Assembly: GCA_038373885.1 (NCBI GenBank)
Contig: JAWZYV010012388.1
Coordinates: 124,001-188,000, forward strand
Length of the DNA stretch: 64,000 nucleotides
Reading direction: 5' to 3'
Origin: Cheiracanthium punctorium
Lineage: Eukaryota; Arthropoda; Arachnida; Araneae; Cheiracanthiidae
In this document: positions 50,401 to 53,410 of the stretch, one piece after another
Position numbering within the stretch: position 1 is the first letter of the stretch
Layout of the letters: each line of letters begins with the position of its first letter
Notes under the pieces: generated by a model
What the model was told of the DNA's origin: nothing
What the model saw: the letters and a program-made list of their open reading frames with translations, nothing else
The model's database searches: none
Made by a program: the position numbers and the translations under genes

Positions 50401-51394
50401 GCCTGTTACTGAATTTTCAGATGTTCTTTTGGTTAAATATGGACGTTGTATTTTGTTTTAATCTTTTTGTAAGTGGAATATATGTGCAATTTTAATGTGT
50501 TAAAATACTTTGCTGATCTTGCAAAAATGGTTGGCGACAGGCTCCAGCGACTGTCGCCGTGTTTACATGGGGTGCGCACCAGCTTGTATGATTTTACCCA
50601 GTGTGTTTATTAGACAAAATATTGATAAGTTCGTTATGCCTAATTTATACAAAGGTTTTCAAATTGCTGTGAGTTCTGCTGCAGCAGAGAGGAGTTTTTC
50701 GGTGATGAGGAGAATAAAGACATTTCTTCGAACAACTATGGGGCAAAATCGCTTCCCCGCACTAGCATTAATACATATAGAACAAGAAATTCTAAGGAAG
50801 ATAGGTGTTCAATCGATTGTCGAGCAGTTCGTATCTAAGTAGAAATGGATTTAAAACGCAGAATCTACAGGTTTAAAACCTGTAGATGCTGCGTTTTAAA
50901 TCCATTTTGTTAAATCCTCCTGATGTTTATTCTGTTTTTACGTTCACGTTTGTTCACTAAAAGTTCCATTTTATCAGTGATTTCTTTTAAGACTGGTTTT
51001 ATAGTATTATATTGCAAAATACACCCAATCAAAATTTATTAATTAAACTTTTTCAGTTTTAACAAAATTTAATTAATTGTTTTACGCATTAGAATATTAT
51101 GCATGAATAGATACTAATTACGTACTATAAACTAATACTAGCAAATACGTTCGTACTACTACATGTTACATTTGATATAGAAACACGATGACAAAGGGGG
51201 GCTGTAGCCCACCCTAGAAAATCAGGCCAGTTACGCCAATGAAAATATCATAATATAAATTAAAGTTACTTTTAAACTAGAAAATAAAAATTAATAGTGA
51301 ATTCTTACTTTATTAAATCTTTGTAGTCAATGTGGGAAAAAATTTGACTAATGATTTCGGATGGAAGATCATCTAGACTCCTTTGAAAAGACAT
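3748..51394 (-). CDS. FBXO3: FBXO3, F-box only protein 3 (eight coding exons; 3' end outside window)
   Basis: Substrate receptor of an SCF-type E3 ubiquitin ligase: in the known family the F-box binds SKP1 while SMI1/KNR4-like and ApaG domains bind substrate. Coding exons in order: 51394-51309, 34830-34741, 31749-31595, 30229-30112, 27667-27586, 21334-21166, 9313-9229, 3870-3748. Every intron has AG/GT borders and the phases join without error over 302 codons. The F-box (about residues 7-55) holds LPSEIISQIF and FCKKYWL. The SMI1/KNR4-like part (about 100-255) holds RCSYRIHNGQ and GHYRSESLLD. The last exon opens the ApaG (DUF525) domain with ITVSVST and FFHTYRI. Order and motifs match vertebrate FBXO3 exon by exon. 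About a third of the usual length, including the acidic tail, lies beyond base 1. The identification is strong; expression is not shown by sequence. Confidence 0.95.
3871..4508. other. FBXO3 intron 7, nothing recognised
   Basis: AT-rich. A pyrimidine motif TCTCACATA recurs several times at 4159-4255, otherwise unremarkable. Confidence 0.4.
4509..6428. mobile_element. ACTAGCTG...TATAGAT repeat, copy 1, with 151-bp internal repeats
   Basis: Begins ACTAGCTACTACTCGCGACT and ends in TATTATTATAGAT, as widespread arthropod interspersed repeats of disputed class do. Inside are direct repeats starting at about 4776, 4927 and 5078 (period 151) that share CCTGTAAAGGAACTATTTGTG-like sequence. A tRNA-like SINE (5139-5361) and a GGTACTTACG-type MITE (about 5490-5745) are nested within. 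The 3' part is itself duplicated (5745-6080, 6095-6428). No coding capacity seen. The homologous copy is 23533-25394. Confidence 0.6.
5139..5361 (+). repeat. tRNA-like SINE inserted in copy 1
   Basis: Carries a Pol III B-box-like GGTTCAAACCCC at about 5192 and an A-box-like TAAGAGATTCTG upstream. It is bounded by target duplications ATAACACTCAGG (5127-5138) and ATAATACTCAGG (5362-5373) and has an A-rich 3' tail. The same insertion is found at 24141-24368. Confidence 0.6.
6791..7437 (-). pseudogene. C2H2 zinc-finger reading frame of the TTAA element, split by a MITE
   Basis: Minus-strand frames 7437-7220 and 7045-6791 are the two halves of one frame. The first half contains STCSICGLYFASKITMNS and the second restarts MNSHRKNLHGG. 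Across the 8-bp duplication these give a C-x2-C-x12-H-x4-H finger. The C-terminal part is acidic (VVDEEEMTKSEETPD) and ends at 6791. The product is unknown. It is broken within the finger itself, so inactive here. Confidence 0.5.
7046..7219. mobile_element. hAT-type MITE, CAGTGGTGGATTAA ends, perfect 8-bp TSD
   Basis: 174 bp with ends CAGTGGTGGATTAA and TTAATCCACCCTTG, G-runs and C-runs inside, and an exact duplication CTGTTCAT at 7038-7045 and 7220-7227. An 8-bp TSD and CAGTGG terminus are typical of hAT MITEs. Confidence 0.85.
7594..9228. other. FBXO3 intron 7, with a possible hAT-type fragment at about 8005-8700
   Basis: CAGTGCCAGATCTAGGAT at about 8005 looks like a hAT-type terminus. The internal motifs GATGTCACACTT and GACATCACACTT (about 8140 and 8230) recur. 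I could not find a convincing matching right end. The remainder is AT-rich with nothing recognised. Confidence 0.35.
9229..9313 (-). CDS. FBXO3: FBXO3 coding exon 7
   Basis: 85 bp, residues 234-262. Encodes SFQEWLAAHANHLA and IIQDQPFR, corresponding to the FTDWFTSYVKNV...IIRDQIFR stretch. Acceptor TTTCAATAG, donor GTAATT. Confidence 0.92.
9577..10593. mobile_element. DNA element with ~210-230-bp terminal inverted repeats
   Basis: CAGGTGATTCAAAATAGATG at 9577 matches the reverse of CATCTATTTTGAATCATCTG-like sequence ending at 10593. Similarity continues for over 200 bp on each side through TTTTGAACCAT, CATACTTTCAATT and AATGTTGCTCT. No coding region or clear target duplication. Superfamily unassigned. 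Confidence 0.7.
10594..11780. other. FBXO3 intron 6, with a hAT terminus fragment
   Basis: AGCGCCAGTTATGCCAATGG near 10745 is the reverse of a CATTGGCATAACTGGCGC hAT-like terminus beside GGGGGGCTTTAGCCCACC. A similar fragment occurs at 51195-51242. The rest is AT-rich with nothing recognised. Confidence 0.4.
11781..12124 (-). repeat. Gypsy 3' LTR
   Basis: 344 bp, starting TGTAGTGCC and ending TTTCCACA in element orientation (TG...CA). A purine-rich CCGAGGATGGCCGAGGA, a candidate polypurine tract, lies immediately inside it. Homologous to 20514-20850 along its length with scattered substitutions and small indels. Confidence 0.88.
12210..12482 (-). pseudogene. Gypsy integrase GPY/F module, after the fold-back
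   Basis: Reads VGDLVAIKRTQ and KFLGPYKITKVKDGNTYDV, the GPY/F motif of Gypsy integrase C-termini. It is the displaced end of the frame left at 15762. One in-frame stop follows RTQF. Confidence 0.75.
12483..15760. mobile_element. 3.28-kb fold-back element inside the Gypsy integrase
   Basis: Ends GGGTCATTCTATGTCAAATC (12483) and the reverse of GGGGTCATTCCATATCAAAT (15760). The arms 12483-13938 and 14060-15760 are inverted copies of one another almost throughout. Arm 2 has an extra ~240 bp at about 14190-14430. The spacer (13939-14059) contains a further copy of the terminal sequence at 13964. Another isolated terminus is at 35502. No coding capacity. Superfamily unknown. Confidence 0.88.
15762..16027 (-). 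pseudogene. Gypsy integrase C-terminal part, before the fold-back
   Basis: In the same general frame after a stop: NSTYQQSIDATPFELLF and EELRKRAKKQIF, as in Gypsy integrase tails. Cut at 15761 by the fold-back; the remainder resumes at 12482. Confidence 0.7.
16028..16600 (-). pseudogene. Gypsy integrase: zinc-binding and catalytic core
   Basis: The zinc-binding C-x2-C (ANCVHC) is encoded near 16470. The core frame 16363-16028 has AVIDAFTKFVW, SDRGTAFTS and PRVNGQVERIN, giving the D, D and E catalytic residues. A stop interrupts at 16028. Confidence 0.88.
16601..17155 (-). pseudogene. Gypsy RNase H domain
   Basis: Open frame of 184 codons starting YTDASLEGYGAIL with the catalytic Asp, then SSYELEVFAVIEALKKF (Glu) and a tether ending HVDALSRAPV, which is standard for Gypsy RNase H. 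Followed directly by the integrase zinc-binding region. Confidence 0.9.
17477..18077 (-). pseudogene. Gypsy reverse transcriptase, frameshifted
   Basis: The frame 18077-17559 carries the fingers/palm signatures PIVLVKKKD, RLCIDYRRLN and PLPVIDDVID. After a shift near 17700 the frame 17674-17477 carries VIYMDDLII with the catalytic YMDD. Order and spacing are those of Ty3/Gypsy. Inactive because of the shift. Confidence 0.9.
18074..18620 (-). pseudogene. Gypsy aspartic protease and linker
   Basis: The active-site motif ALIDTGSQATLL is encoded at about 18505-18535 (DTG at 18517-18525). The following frame to 18074 begins EAILGLNVLLEG, the protease C-terminal ILG motif. At least one stop or frameshift near 18340-18420. 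Confidence 0.75.
18630..18745 (-). pseudogene. Gypsy gag nucleocapsid: two CCHC zinc knuckles
   Basis: Reads CFNCGENDHISKYC followed by CFKCKEFGHKSFEC, both C-x2-C-x4-H-x4-C. Such pairs bind the element RNA. Lies between capsid and protease as expected. Confidence 0.85.
18907..19886 (-). pseudogene. Gypsy gag, N-terminal and capsid parts, frame-broken
   Basis: The upstream frame 19886-19341 includes a SAP-like motif (HELITIANTLNIDSSGEQND) and a Ser/Asn-rich tail. The downstream frame 19233-18907 has the retrotransposon gag signature (WQKFKNALLYEF, then ALEEFYLNMKKIA and YIIDGIPG). The two frames are separated by stops and a shift around 19240-19340. Capsid-type nucleic-acid packaging role is inferred from the family. 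Confidence 0.8.
20499..20511 (-). other. Gypsy primer-binding site (tRNA-Leu)
   Basis: Two bases inside the 5' LTR the element reads TGGTGTCAGAAGT. Its complement ACTTCTGACACCA is the 3' end of animal tRNA-Leu (CAA type) with CCA added, a 13-base perfect match. Confidence 0.8.
20514..20850 (-). repeat. Gypsy 5' LTR
   Basis: About 337 bp, paired with 11781-12124. The outer edge runs into an AC microsatellite at 20845-20858, which blurs the boundary by a few bases. Confidence 0.88.
20851..21165. other. FBXO3 intron 6, nothing recognised
   Basis: AC/AT microsatellite at the left edge, then AT-rich sequence up to exon 6. Confidence 0.4.
21166..21334 (-). CDS. FBXO3: FBXO3 coding exon 6
   Basis: 169 bp, residues 178-234. 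Encodes GCIPLTLCLHSGLTQFLAV and NRRYVDAFISG, matching the LPLTFCIHTGLSQYIAV region of the family. Acceptor TTGTTGCAG, donor GTATGC. Intron 6 downstream is 11.9 kb and hosts the Gypsy element. Confidence 0.94.
21335..22014. other. FBXO3 intron 5, nothing recognised
   Basis: AT-rich sequence without exon or transposon signature. Confidence 0.4.
22015..23267. mobile_element. ACTAGCTGC...TATATAGAT repeat, second family
   Basis: Begins ACTAGCTGCCTCTGGCGACC and ends in CAGACAGACAGACAAACGG then TATATAGAT, the same terminal style as the 4.5-kb and 23.5-kb elements but with different internal sequence. A hAT-type MITE (22151-22292) interrupts it. No domain recognised in its short open frames. Confidence 0.5.
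22151..22292. mobile_element. hAT-type MITE (CATGGATGGCCC / GGGCCGCCCCTG)
   Basis: 142 bp. The ends are related to the common hAT terminus CAGGGGCGGCCC. The flanks are GTTACAAA and ATTACAAA, an 8-bp duplication with one difference. Confidence 0.65.
24141..24368 (+). repeat. tRNA-like SINE inserted in copy 2
   Basis: B-box-like GGTTCAAACCCC, with flanking duplications ATAATACTTAGG (24129-24140) and ATAATACTCAGG (24369-24380). Same site and orientation as 5139-5361. Confidence 0.6.
24592..24767. mobile_element. GGTACTTACG MITE, copy in ACTAGCTG element
   Basis: Starts GGTACTTACGTATTATCCC and ends in AAGTACC. The flanks TTTTGTGT / TTTTCTTT are a poor match, so the duplication is decayed or the boundary is part of the host repeat. 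Related copies at about 5490, 30996, 53697 and 54853. Confidence 0.55.
25395..26374. other. FBXO3 intron 5, nothing recognised
   Basis: AT-rich. CCTAATAGGCTACAAAAAATTTG near 25900 and TCCAATTTTTGTTAGGAAATT near 25793 form a weak inverted pair about 130 bp apart, possibly a decayed MITE. Confidence 0.35.
26385..26480. repeat. Palindromic CT/AT/AG microsatellite
   Basis: (CT)n, then (AT)n, then (AG)n, so the tract folds back on itself. The open frame across it is an artefact of the repeat. Confidence 0.9.
26753..27076. mobile_element. pogo/Tigger-type MITE
   Basis: CAGTAGAAAAGCAATTATCC after TA at 26751 pairs with GGATAAATCAAGTTTCTATTA before TA at 27077. The TA target and CAGT(A/G)GAA-type ends are those of pogo/Tigger elements. 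Confidence 0.65.
27077..27585. other. FBXO3 intron 5, nothing recognised
   Basis: AT-rich, no repeat terminus recognised. Confidence 0.4.
27586..27667 (-). CDS. FBXO3: FBXO3 coding exon 5
   Basis: 82 bp, residues 150-177. Encodes LMGSMSIPGHYRSESLLD, matching the LLGSM...HYRSEDLLD segment of vertebrate FBXO3. Acceptor TTTTTAG, donor GTAAAG. The exon ends on a complete codon (Arg). Confidence 0.93.
27668..30111. other. FBXO3 intron 4, nothing recognised
   Basis: 2.4 kb of AT-rich sequence with a C-run at 27838, A/G-rich stretch at 29308-29355 and no recognisable mobile element: the largest transposon-poor intron here. Confidence 0.45.
30112..30229 (-). CDS. FBXO3: FBXO3 coding exon 4 (SMI1/KNR4 start)
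   Basis: 118 bp, residues 111-150. Contains SEAELDQAEEAAG and the family hallmark RCSYRIHNGQ. Acceptor TTTGTAG. The donor lies in the run GGGGT, and the GT at 30111-30110 is the choice that keeps frame with exon 5. Confidence 0.93.
30996..31167. mobile_element. GGTACTTACG MITE with near-perfect 8-bp TSD
   Basis: 172 bp in FBXO3 intron 3, ends GGTACTTACGTATTATACC and GGATAATAAGTAAGTACC. Flanks CAATATTC (30988-30995) and CCATATTC (31168-31175) differ at one base. Confidence 0.75.
31435..31532. mobile_element. Hairpin MITE, second copy (inverted relative to 1881-1969)
   Basis: AAATAAATAAAAACTTT arm, ACACACATAAAATG centre and TGTATTTATTTTAT arm, then TTTAACACCAG, which is the reverse of CTGGTGTTAAA beside the first copy. 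Confidence 0.6.
31595..31749 (-). CDS. FBXO3: FBXO3 coding exon 3
   Basis: 155 bp, residues 59-111. Encodes WEEHFIHWYKDMGRYI followed by CYASIKVSWDKI, the conserved linker between F-box and SMI1/KNR4 domain. Acceptor TTATAG, donor GTAAAT. One base (A) carries over to exon 4. Confidence 0.93.
31750..32768. other. FBXO3 intron 2, nothing recognised
   Basis: AT-rich sequence; the open frame at 32330-32551 has no family signature. Confidence 0.4.
32769..33287. mobile_element. CAGGGTTTCTACAGA MITE with 5-bp TSD
   Basis: 519 bp. Ends CAGGGTTTCTACAGA and TCTGTAGAAACCCTG are perfect inverted repeats. TTCCCTGA motifs cluster at both ends. Flanked by TATAA (32764-32768 and 33288-33292). Confidence 0.75.
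33288..33922. other. FBXO3 intron 2, nothing recognised
   Basis: No exon or repeat terminus recognised. Confidence 0.4.
33923..34385. mobile_element. tRNA-bearing palindromic element, copy 1, 12-bp TSD
   Basis: Bounded by ATACCAGAGACT at 33911-33922 and again at 34386-34397. Contents from left: an arm starting ATTAGGCAAGTTGGAGTG, a tRNA-like gene on the minus strand (33985-34052), about 120 bp of unique sequence, then a 215-bp palindrome built from two more copies of the arm. A shorter relative is at 41971-42207. The two outer ends are not inverted repeats of each other, so it does not fit a simple MITE. Confidence 0.8.
33985..34052 (-). tRNA. tRNA-like gene carried by the element, anticodon-position GTT
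   Basis: Folds as a cloverleaf: acceptor CCAGAG/CTCTGG (6 bp), D arm GCTC-AGTGGTA-GAGC, anticodon stem CCGC/GCGG with loop ACGTTAT, T arm CTGGG-TTCGAAT-CCCAG. The A box TAGCTCAGTGG and B box GGTTCGAATCC are canonical for Pol III. Oddities: C instead of U at position 33, a six-pair acceptor and a C-C mismatch at the top of the anticodon stem. Likely a tRNA-derived repeat rather than a functional tRNA-Asn. Confidence 0.6.
34174..34388. repeat. 215-bp near-perfect palindrome
   Basis: Arms of about 100 bp run from TATATATTTTTAGAAAG through TTAGGCAAGTTGG to GCGAAAAA and return in reverse after a short spacer CCAGAGCTTGG. Would form a long hairpin in RNA or cruciform DNA. Confidence 0.88.
34741..34830 (-). 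CDS. FBXO3: FBXO3 coding exon 2 (F-box end)
   Basis: 90 bp, residues 29-59. Encodes CKYLNKRLYELA then HWKEFCKKYWLE, matching the second half of the FBXO3 F-box. The acceptor is TATATAG and the donor GTAAGC. The exon leaves GA, completed as Glu by exon 3. Confidence 0.93.
34831..35501. other. FBXO3 intron 1, nothing recognised
   Basis: AT-rich; the open frame 35317-35568 runs into the GGGTCATTCC terminus and shows no known domain. Confidence 0.35.
35502..35580. mobile_element. Solo terminus of the fold-back family
   Basis: GGGTCATTCCATGCCAAATC matches both ends of the 12483-15760 fold-back. Interrupted on its right by the 75-bp-repeat element. Confidence 0.55.
35588..36910. mobile_element. 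75-bp-satellite element, divergent copy A
   Basis: Ends GGTTACCGGGTGTCG and CGACACCCGCTAACC are inverted with one mismatch. Inside is a five-unit tandem array, and stretches such as AAATAAAGGTAAGTG and TTTTCAATGTGAATT match copies X and Y (46465-50598, 46807-47887). Subterminal GTCGCCAA/TTGGCGAC motifs recur. No coding region. Confidence 0.7.
36210..36645. repeat. Tandem array, period 75 bp
   Basis: TGTACAACTAGGTT recurs exactly every 75 bases at 36271, 36346, 36421, 36496 and 36571. Units contain GAATCCACTGAGG and a T-run. Homologous arrays are at 46950-47440, 48010-48190, 50176-50400 and 55650-55970. Confidence 0.93.
37326..38100. mobile_element. CAGGGTGGCTACAGA MITE with 5-bp TSD
   Basis: 775 bp, ends CAGGGTGGCTACAGA and TCTGTCGACACCCTG, TTCCCTGA motifs near both ends, flanked by TAAAA at 37321-37325 and 38101-38105. 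Same family style as 32769-33287. Confidence 0.7.
38170..39420 (-). pseudogene. Transposase-like protein remnant (FSDG / QYK type)
   Basis: Minus-strand frames 39415-39089 and 39029-38757, then a frame-broken tail to about 38200. The first has FAENYTSILQDAAQGFHW. The second has NVVYFSDGSATQYKVYKNF, NLCFHEENYG and AEWNFFC. The tail has FMHPPGPSASYIWP. This order recurs in many uncharacterised repeat-associated arthropod proteins. I recall it as transposon-derived but cannot name the superfamily. Several frameshifts and stops; not functional here. Confidence 0.6.
39701..39753. repeat. Perfect 23-bp-arm hairpin
   Basis: Arms 39701-39723 and 39731-39753 (GCTGTAGTGATTTCTTTGTG and complement) around a 7-base loop. 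A second, less perfect hairpin (39757-39821) follows at once. Confidence 0.9.
39757..39821. repeat. 25-bp-arm hairpin
   Basis: CATTTAGAAAATAATATTTC and its inverted copy ending at 39821, two mismatches, 15-base spacer. Confidence 0.75.
41971..42207. mobile_element. tRNA-bearing palindromic element, copy 2
   Basis: Inserted in the hAT frame between codons that read IES and LYIFF in relatives. Flanks TCTTAGTATAT (to 41970) and TCTTTGTATAT (from 42208) form an 11-bp duplication with one mismatch. Arms starting TTAGGCAAGTTGGAGTGT (41972) and ending at TTTGCCTAA (42168) surround the tRNA-like core. The last ~40 bp repeat the GAAAGGTTGAT...CACTTTCTAAA tail of copy 1. Confidence 0.8.
42034..42106 (-). 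tRNA. Decayed tRNA-like gene, copy 2
   Basis: Same core as 33985-34052: CCAGAG/CTCTGG ends, A box TAGCTCGGTGG, loop ACGTTAA with GTT in the anticodon position. The B box has decayed to GGTTTAATCCC and a few bases are inserted after the acceptor strand. Derived from a tRNA, not expected to act as one. Confidence 0.55.
42624..43393 (+). pseudogene. Tigger transposase, DDE core to C-terminus
   Basis: Frames 42624-42884, 42893-43078 and 43181-43393 are one protein with a shift near 42885 and a TAG in place of Gln at 43076. Catalytic landmarks: IPLWFDMPE (first Asp), MLILDSFRGH (second Asp) and PLDVVINRPFK (third Asp). The tail is acidic (DDEDCDESSNRDNEDC). The N-terminal DNA-binding half is absent. 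Light damage suggests a younger copy than the host hAT. Confidence 0.88.
43560..45401. mobile_element. hAT-type element with ATTCGG arrays, perfect 8-bp TSD
   Basis: 1842 bp; ends TAGTGATGTAACGAATATTC and its complement-like TATTCGTTACATCTCTA. Duplication ATATGCAG at 43552-43559 and 45402-45409. About 140 bp at each end consist of irregular repeats of GCCGAATATTCGG. No transposase recognised inside. Carries a 48-bp perfect palindrome. Confidence 0.88.
44363..44410. repeat. 48-bp perfect palindrome
   Basis: Centred on AAGCTT (44384-44389); each half reads ATTATTTCGCCAAAAGTCGC then CAAG. The CGCCAA motif recurs in the subterminal sequences of the 75-bp-satellite elements. Confidence 0.93.
45721..46158. 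mobile_element. hAT-type MITE, CACACCCGGACTG ends, perfect 8-bp TSD
   Basis: 438 bp inserted in the hAT frame after EEFSKKHKH. Ends CACACCCGGACTG and CAGTCCGGGCCTG. AGCACAAA is duplicated at 45713-45720 and 46159-46166. Confidence 0.85.
46807..47887. mobile_element. 75-bp-satellite element Y, nested in X
   Basis: Starts GGTAAAATCATACAAGCCGG and ends CGTATACGGAATATGGTCC, opposite orientation to X. Eight A bases flank each side (46799-46806 and 47888-47895), where X would read one A-run. Contains a ~50-bp palindrome GGCGACAGTCG...CGACTGTCGCC at 46848-46898 and six satellite units at 46950-47440. Confidence 0.85.
49460..49647. mobile_element. hAT-type MITE, CATGGGCGCCCATA ends, perfect 8-bp TSD
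   Basis: 188 bp; CATGGGCGCCCATA and TATGGGCGCCCATG. CTTTCACC is duplicated at 49452-49459 and 49648-49655. Innermost level of the nest. Confidence 0.9.
49718..49918 (+). pseudogene. hAT transposase C-terminal dimerisation fragment
   Basis: VASTECSFRMMKRIKNFQRT and ELDFKIIIDTFA are the hATC signature. The upstream transposase is missing, so this is a deletion derivative of the 48191-50175 element. Confidence 0.85.
50843..50907. repeat. Hairpin directly after the hAT stop codon
   Basis: AAATGGATTTAAAACGCAG and its inverted copy meet at GGTTTAAAACC, about 31-bp arms with one bulge. It may be a subterminal structure or a separate MITE. Confidence 0.8.
50908..51308. other. FBXO3 intron 1, hAT terminus fragment
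   Basis: GGGGGGCTGTAGCCCACC then GGCCAGTTACGCCAATG near 51195-51242 resembles a CATTGGCGTAACTGGCC hAT terminus; otherwise AT-rich. Confidence 0.4.
51309..51394 (-). CDS. FBXO3: FBXO3 coding exon 1 (F-box start)
   Basis: Encodes residues 1-28 plus two bases of codon 29. The ATG at 51394 has A at -3. The peptide begins MSFQRSLDDLP and contains the first half of the F-box up to DYKDLI. The donor GTAAGAAT follows directly at 51308. The two leftover bases AA join C of exon 2 to give Asn, as in the conserved LINC motif of the family. Intron 1 is 16.5 kb and holds the large transposon nest. Confidence 0.93.
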
Positions 51395-52189
51395 TATAAA
51401 ATTAGTTATTTTAATTTATATTTTATAAATATACGTTTCATTTATGCCACTCGAATTGTTGAATTTACTCCAGAAATTCTCAGGTAAGTTTTTTGTCTGT
51501 CAGTCAGCTGCATTAAAATTACAGATTGAAATGTTGACAAAAGTTCAGACAAGTCCGTGAAAAACTCCAAAACACCGAAACAAAAAACATGGAATTGCTA
51601 CCGCTAATCGAAATGGAACTATCGATTGTATAAAAGGATCGATTAAATCTATTTATTTATTATTATTATAAAATTTATTATTAAAATATGGATAAGTAAT
51701 TGTTTATAACAATCCATCTCGAGAATTAATATTTTAGTAAAATCAAAAGAAAAACATTCTGATTCAGGTTATTTTAATTTCAAGAACTTTCAATTCAATT
51801 CATCTAACGTCGACAAACCAAAACCACATTCGTGTCGTCTTAATAGCAGTATTGGTTTCAGTTTTGGTTAAAAACTTGAAAAAAGTTGAAGCAACTTTTC
51901 AACTGTTGATTGATTTTCTAATATCTACAGATTTTGCATGTAGCTTTGAATGCATCTAAGTCGCAATAAAATCGAACATAAAGCATCTTAAAAGATTCCA
52001 TATTTATAATATTTCTTCAATAGCATTCTCATACAGAGTGGACAGGATTGATGAAATGCTCTGAGTATAATTTGTACTTCAACAAGTTGAGAAATAATTG
52101 CGTATCTCATACAACTGTTGCGCATTAATGCCCTTTAAAAGTGACATGTTTACATTTTTTATTTTTATATCCAAATGTGGCATCAAAGA
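51395..52189. promoter_or_regulatory. Divergent intergenic region between FBXO3 and the candidate CELF promoter
   Basis: The two genes point away from each other across this stretch of about 0.8 kb. No coding exon and no clear transposon terminus is visible. FBXO3 5' UTR must begin here; a very short upstream ORF (ATG AAA CG...) sits about 45 bases before its ATG. Confidence 0.45.
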
Positions 52190-52278
52190 TCCAAGTTGTC
52201 GCCATTTTGTTTGCTGTTAGTCTTGTTTTCTGTGAAGTGTAAAGTGTATTTGTTTGTGTAATCTTCGTTGTGACGTAG
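52190..52278 (+). promoter_or_regulatory. Candidate 5' non-coding exon 1 and promoter region of CELF gene
   Basis: A donor-like TGACGTAG|GTAAGTAA ends at 52278. Just upstream is TCGCCATTTTG, which fits the YY1-type initiator seen at many TATA-less animal promoters. The ATG-free upstream sequence is 0.8 kb from the divergent FBXO3 start codon. The left edge is arbitrary. Assignment to the CELF gene is inference from position and splice signals. Confidence 0.4.
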
Positions 52279-52952
52279 GTAAGTAACAGCTATTTAATGA
52301 TTATTTTTTGTAATTTATGAAATAAGTTGAAAAAATGATGTGTAAATAACCGAAATAGTGACCTTGTCATTGAGTTTTAACTTGGGAGCTGAACGCGGAA
52401 ACTTAATCTTCAAATATAACCTTTCACGTAACACCTTTAAATGTACTGTTCTAATTACGGCATCTGTTGATTGCTTAAAATTATTGTATTTTACATTTCA
52501 TACTTGTCGAATTTTATTTTCTTGTTAAATTTGATGTCCTTAATCAGTTAATTTGTTTGTTAAGAATGACGATGTGTTAGTGACATATGGAGAATATTTT
52601 GGACTTGAAAAGTAAATTGCAATCAGCTGATTAATTAATACATTTGTAAATTGCTGTTTTTGTTCTTTTCAGATTGAAATGTGATCTTTTCACTAACAAC
52701 AGGTTGTCTTATGTTGTATTTTTAACAGTATACGGTGGTTAAATATATGTGTCGATTTTTAGTCTGTTATCTTAGTAAATTTCCATCAGTGATGTCAAAC
52801 TGCATTTCGAATAAACTTCAAATGTTTTTTTGAGTACATATCTGTATGTTTTGATTAATTTTAAAAGAGTAGTATTACTTTCTTATCATTAATAATTAAA
52901 ATTGTGTTTATTTTCTTCCTTTATATACATTTAATTATTATTTTTGTTATAG
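52279..52952. other. Candidate first intron of CELF gene, nothing recognised
   Basis: AT-rich, no element terminus seen. Confidence 0.35.
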
Positions 52953-53004
52953 TGGTGATTGTCATCCTGTAGTGCTTTATCACTTTGGAACAGTCCATTT
53001 TCAA
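52953..53004 (+). other. Candidate 5' non-coding exon 2 of CELF gene
   Basis: 52 bp between acceptor TTTTTGTTATAG and donor GTAAGG, with stops in frame, so a UTR exon if real. It would splice to 59976, giving a 6.97-kb intron. Predicted from splice signals only. Confidence 0.35.
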
Positions 53005-53264
53005 GTAAGGTTTTTTTCTTTTCTTTGATTACAGTTTAGGTTAAAAAAAAATTCAGAGAAGTTTATAGTATCTGTTAGACTTTGTAGCTTTTAGAAGTTT
53101 GTCATTATTGTTTAAAAAAATGCTCCAAACTTCAAGAAGGATTGGCTTACTCATCATTGCCAAGGAGTTAAGCTAAAGTTGTATTCAAAACTCTTCTATT
53201 TATCTTATATTTTACTTTTTCATTTTTTTAATGAATGTTATGGTTTTGTTTAGTCACTTATCCA

Positions 53265-53410
53265 CAGGGCCGCAACTAGAGGGGGGGCAAGCGGGGCACA
53301 TGCCCCGGGTGCAGTGCTAAAGGGGGTGCCAAAATCAGTTATCGTTCCTTGGGAGGGGGTGCCCTAATTAAAGTTTGCCCCGGGTGTAGTAAACTGTAGT
53401 TGCGGCACTG
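53265..53410. mobile_element. hAT-type MITE, CAGGGCCGCAACTA ends, perfect 8-bp TSD
   Basis: 146 bp; CAGGGCCGCAACTA and TAGTTGCGGCACTG. CTTATCCA is duplicated at 53257-53264 and 53411-53418. Internal GGGGCACATGCCCC-type palindrome. Confidence 0.9.

Larger units (their letters stand above)
46465..50598. mobile_element. 75-bp-satellite element X (interrupted), perfect 8-bp TSD
   Basis: Left end GGACTATTTCGTATACGGTG, right end GCTTGTATGATTTTACC. CAGTGTGT is duplicated at 46457-46464 and 50599-50606. Interrupted by element Y (46807-47887) at an A-run and by a 1985-bp hAT element (48191-50175) inside the 75-bp array. Removing both leaves roughly 1.07 kb. An 8-bp TSD supports a non-autonomous hAT. 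No coding region of its own. Confidence 0.85.
40830..50842 (+). pseudogene. hAT transposase pseudogene, opened by nested insertions
   Basis: One decayed hAT frame can be followed through the segments 40890-41970, 42208-42420, 45502-45720, 46159-46464 and 50599-50842. In order: a TTF-type zinc-finger region (DKIFCYKCRHF ... NSASHRKCHEKFL), a catalytic-region fragment (DDASVMSGKYNRVQ, VYIHCMTHKINLV), SLSKTRWSCRYKN, and a C-terminal dimerisation motif (SAAAERSFSVMRRIKTFLR) ending with a stop at 50842. The gaps are the tRNA-bearing element, a Tigger element, a 438-bp MITE and element X. Frameshifts and stops elsewhere show it was already dying. A hairpin follows the stop. Confidence 0.85.
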
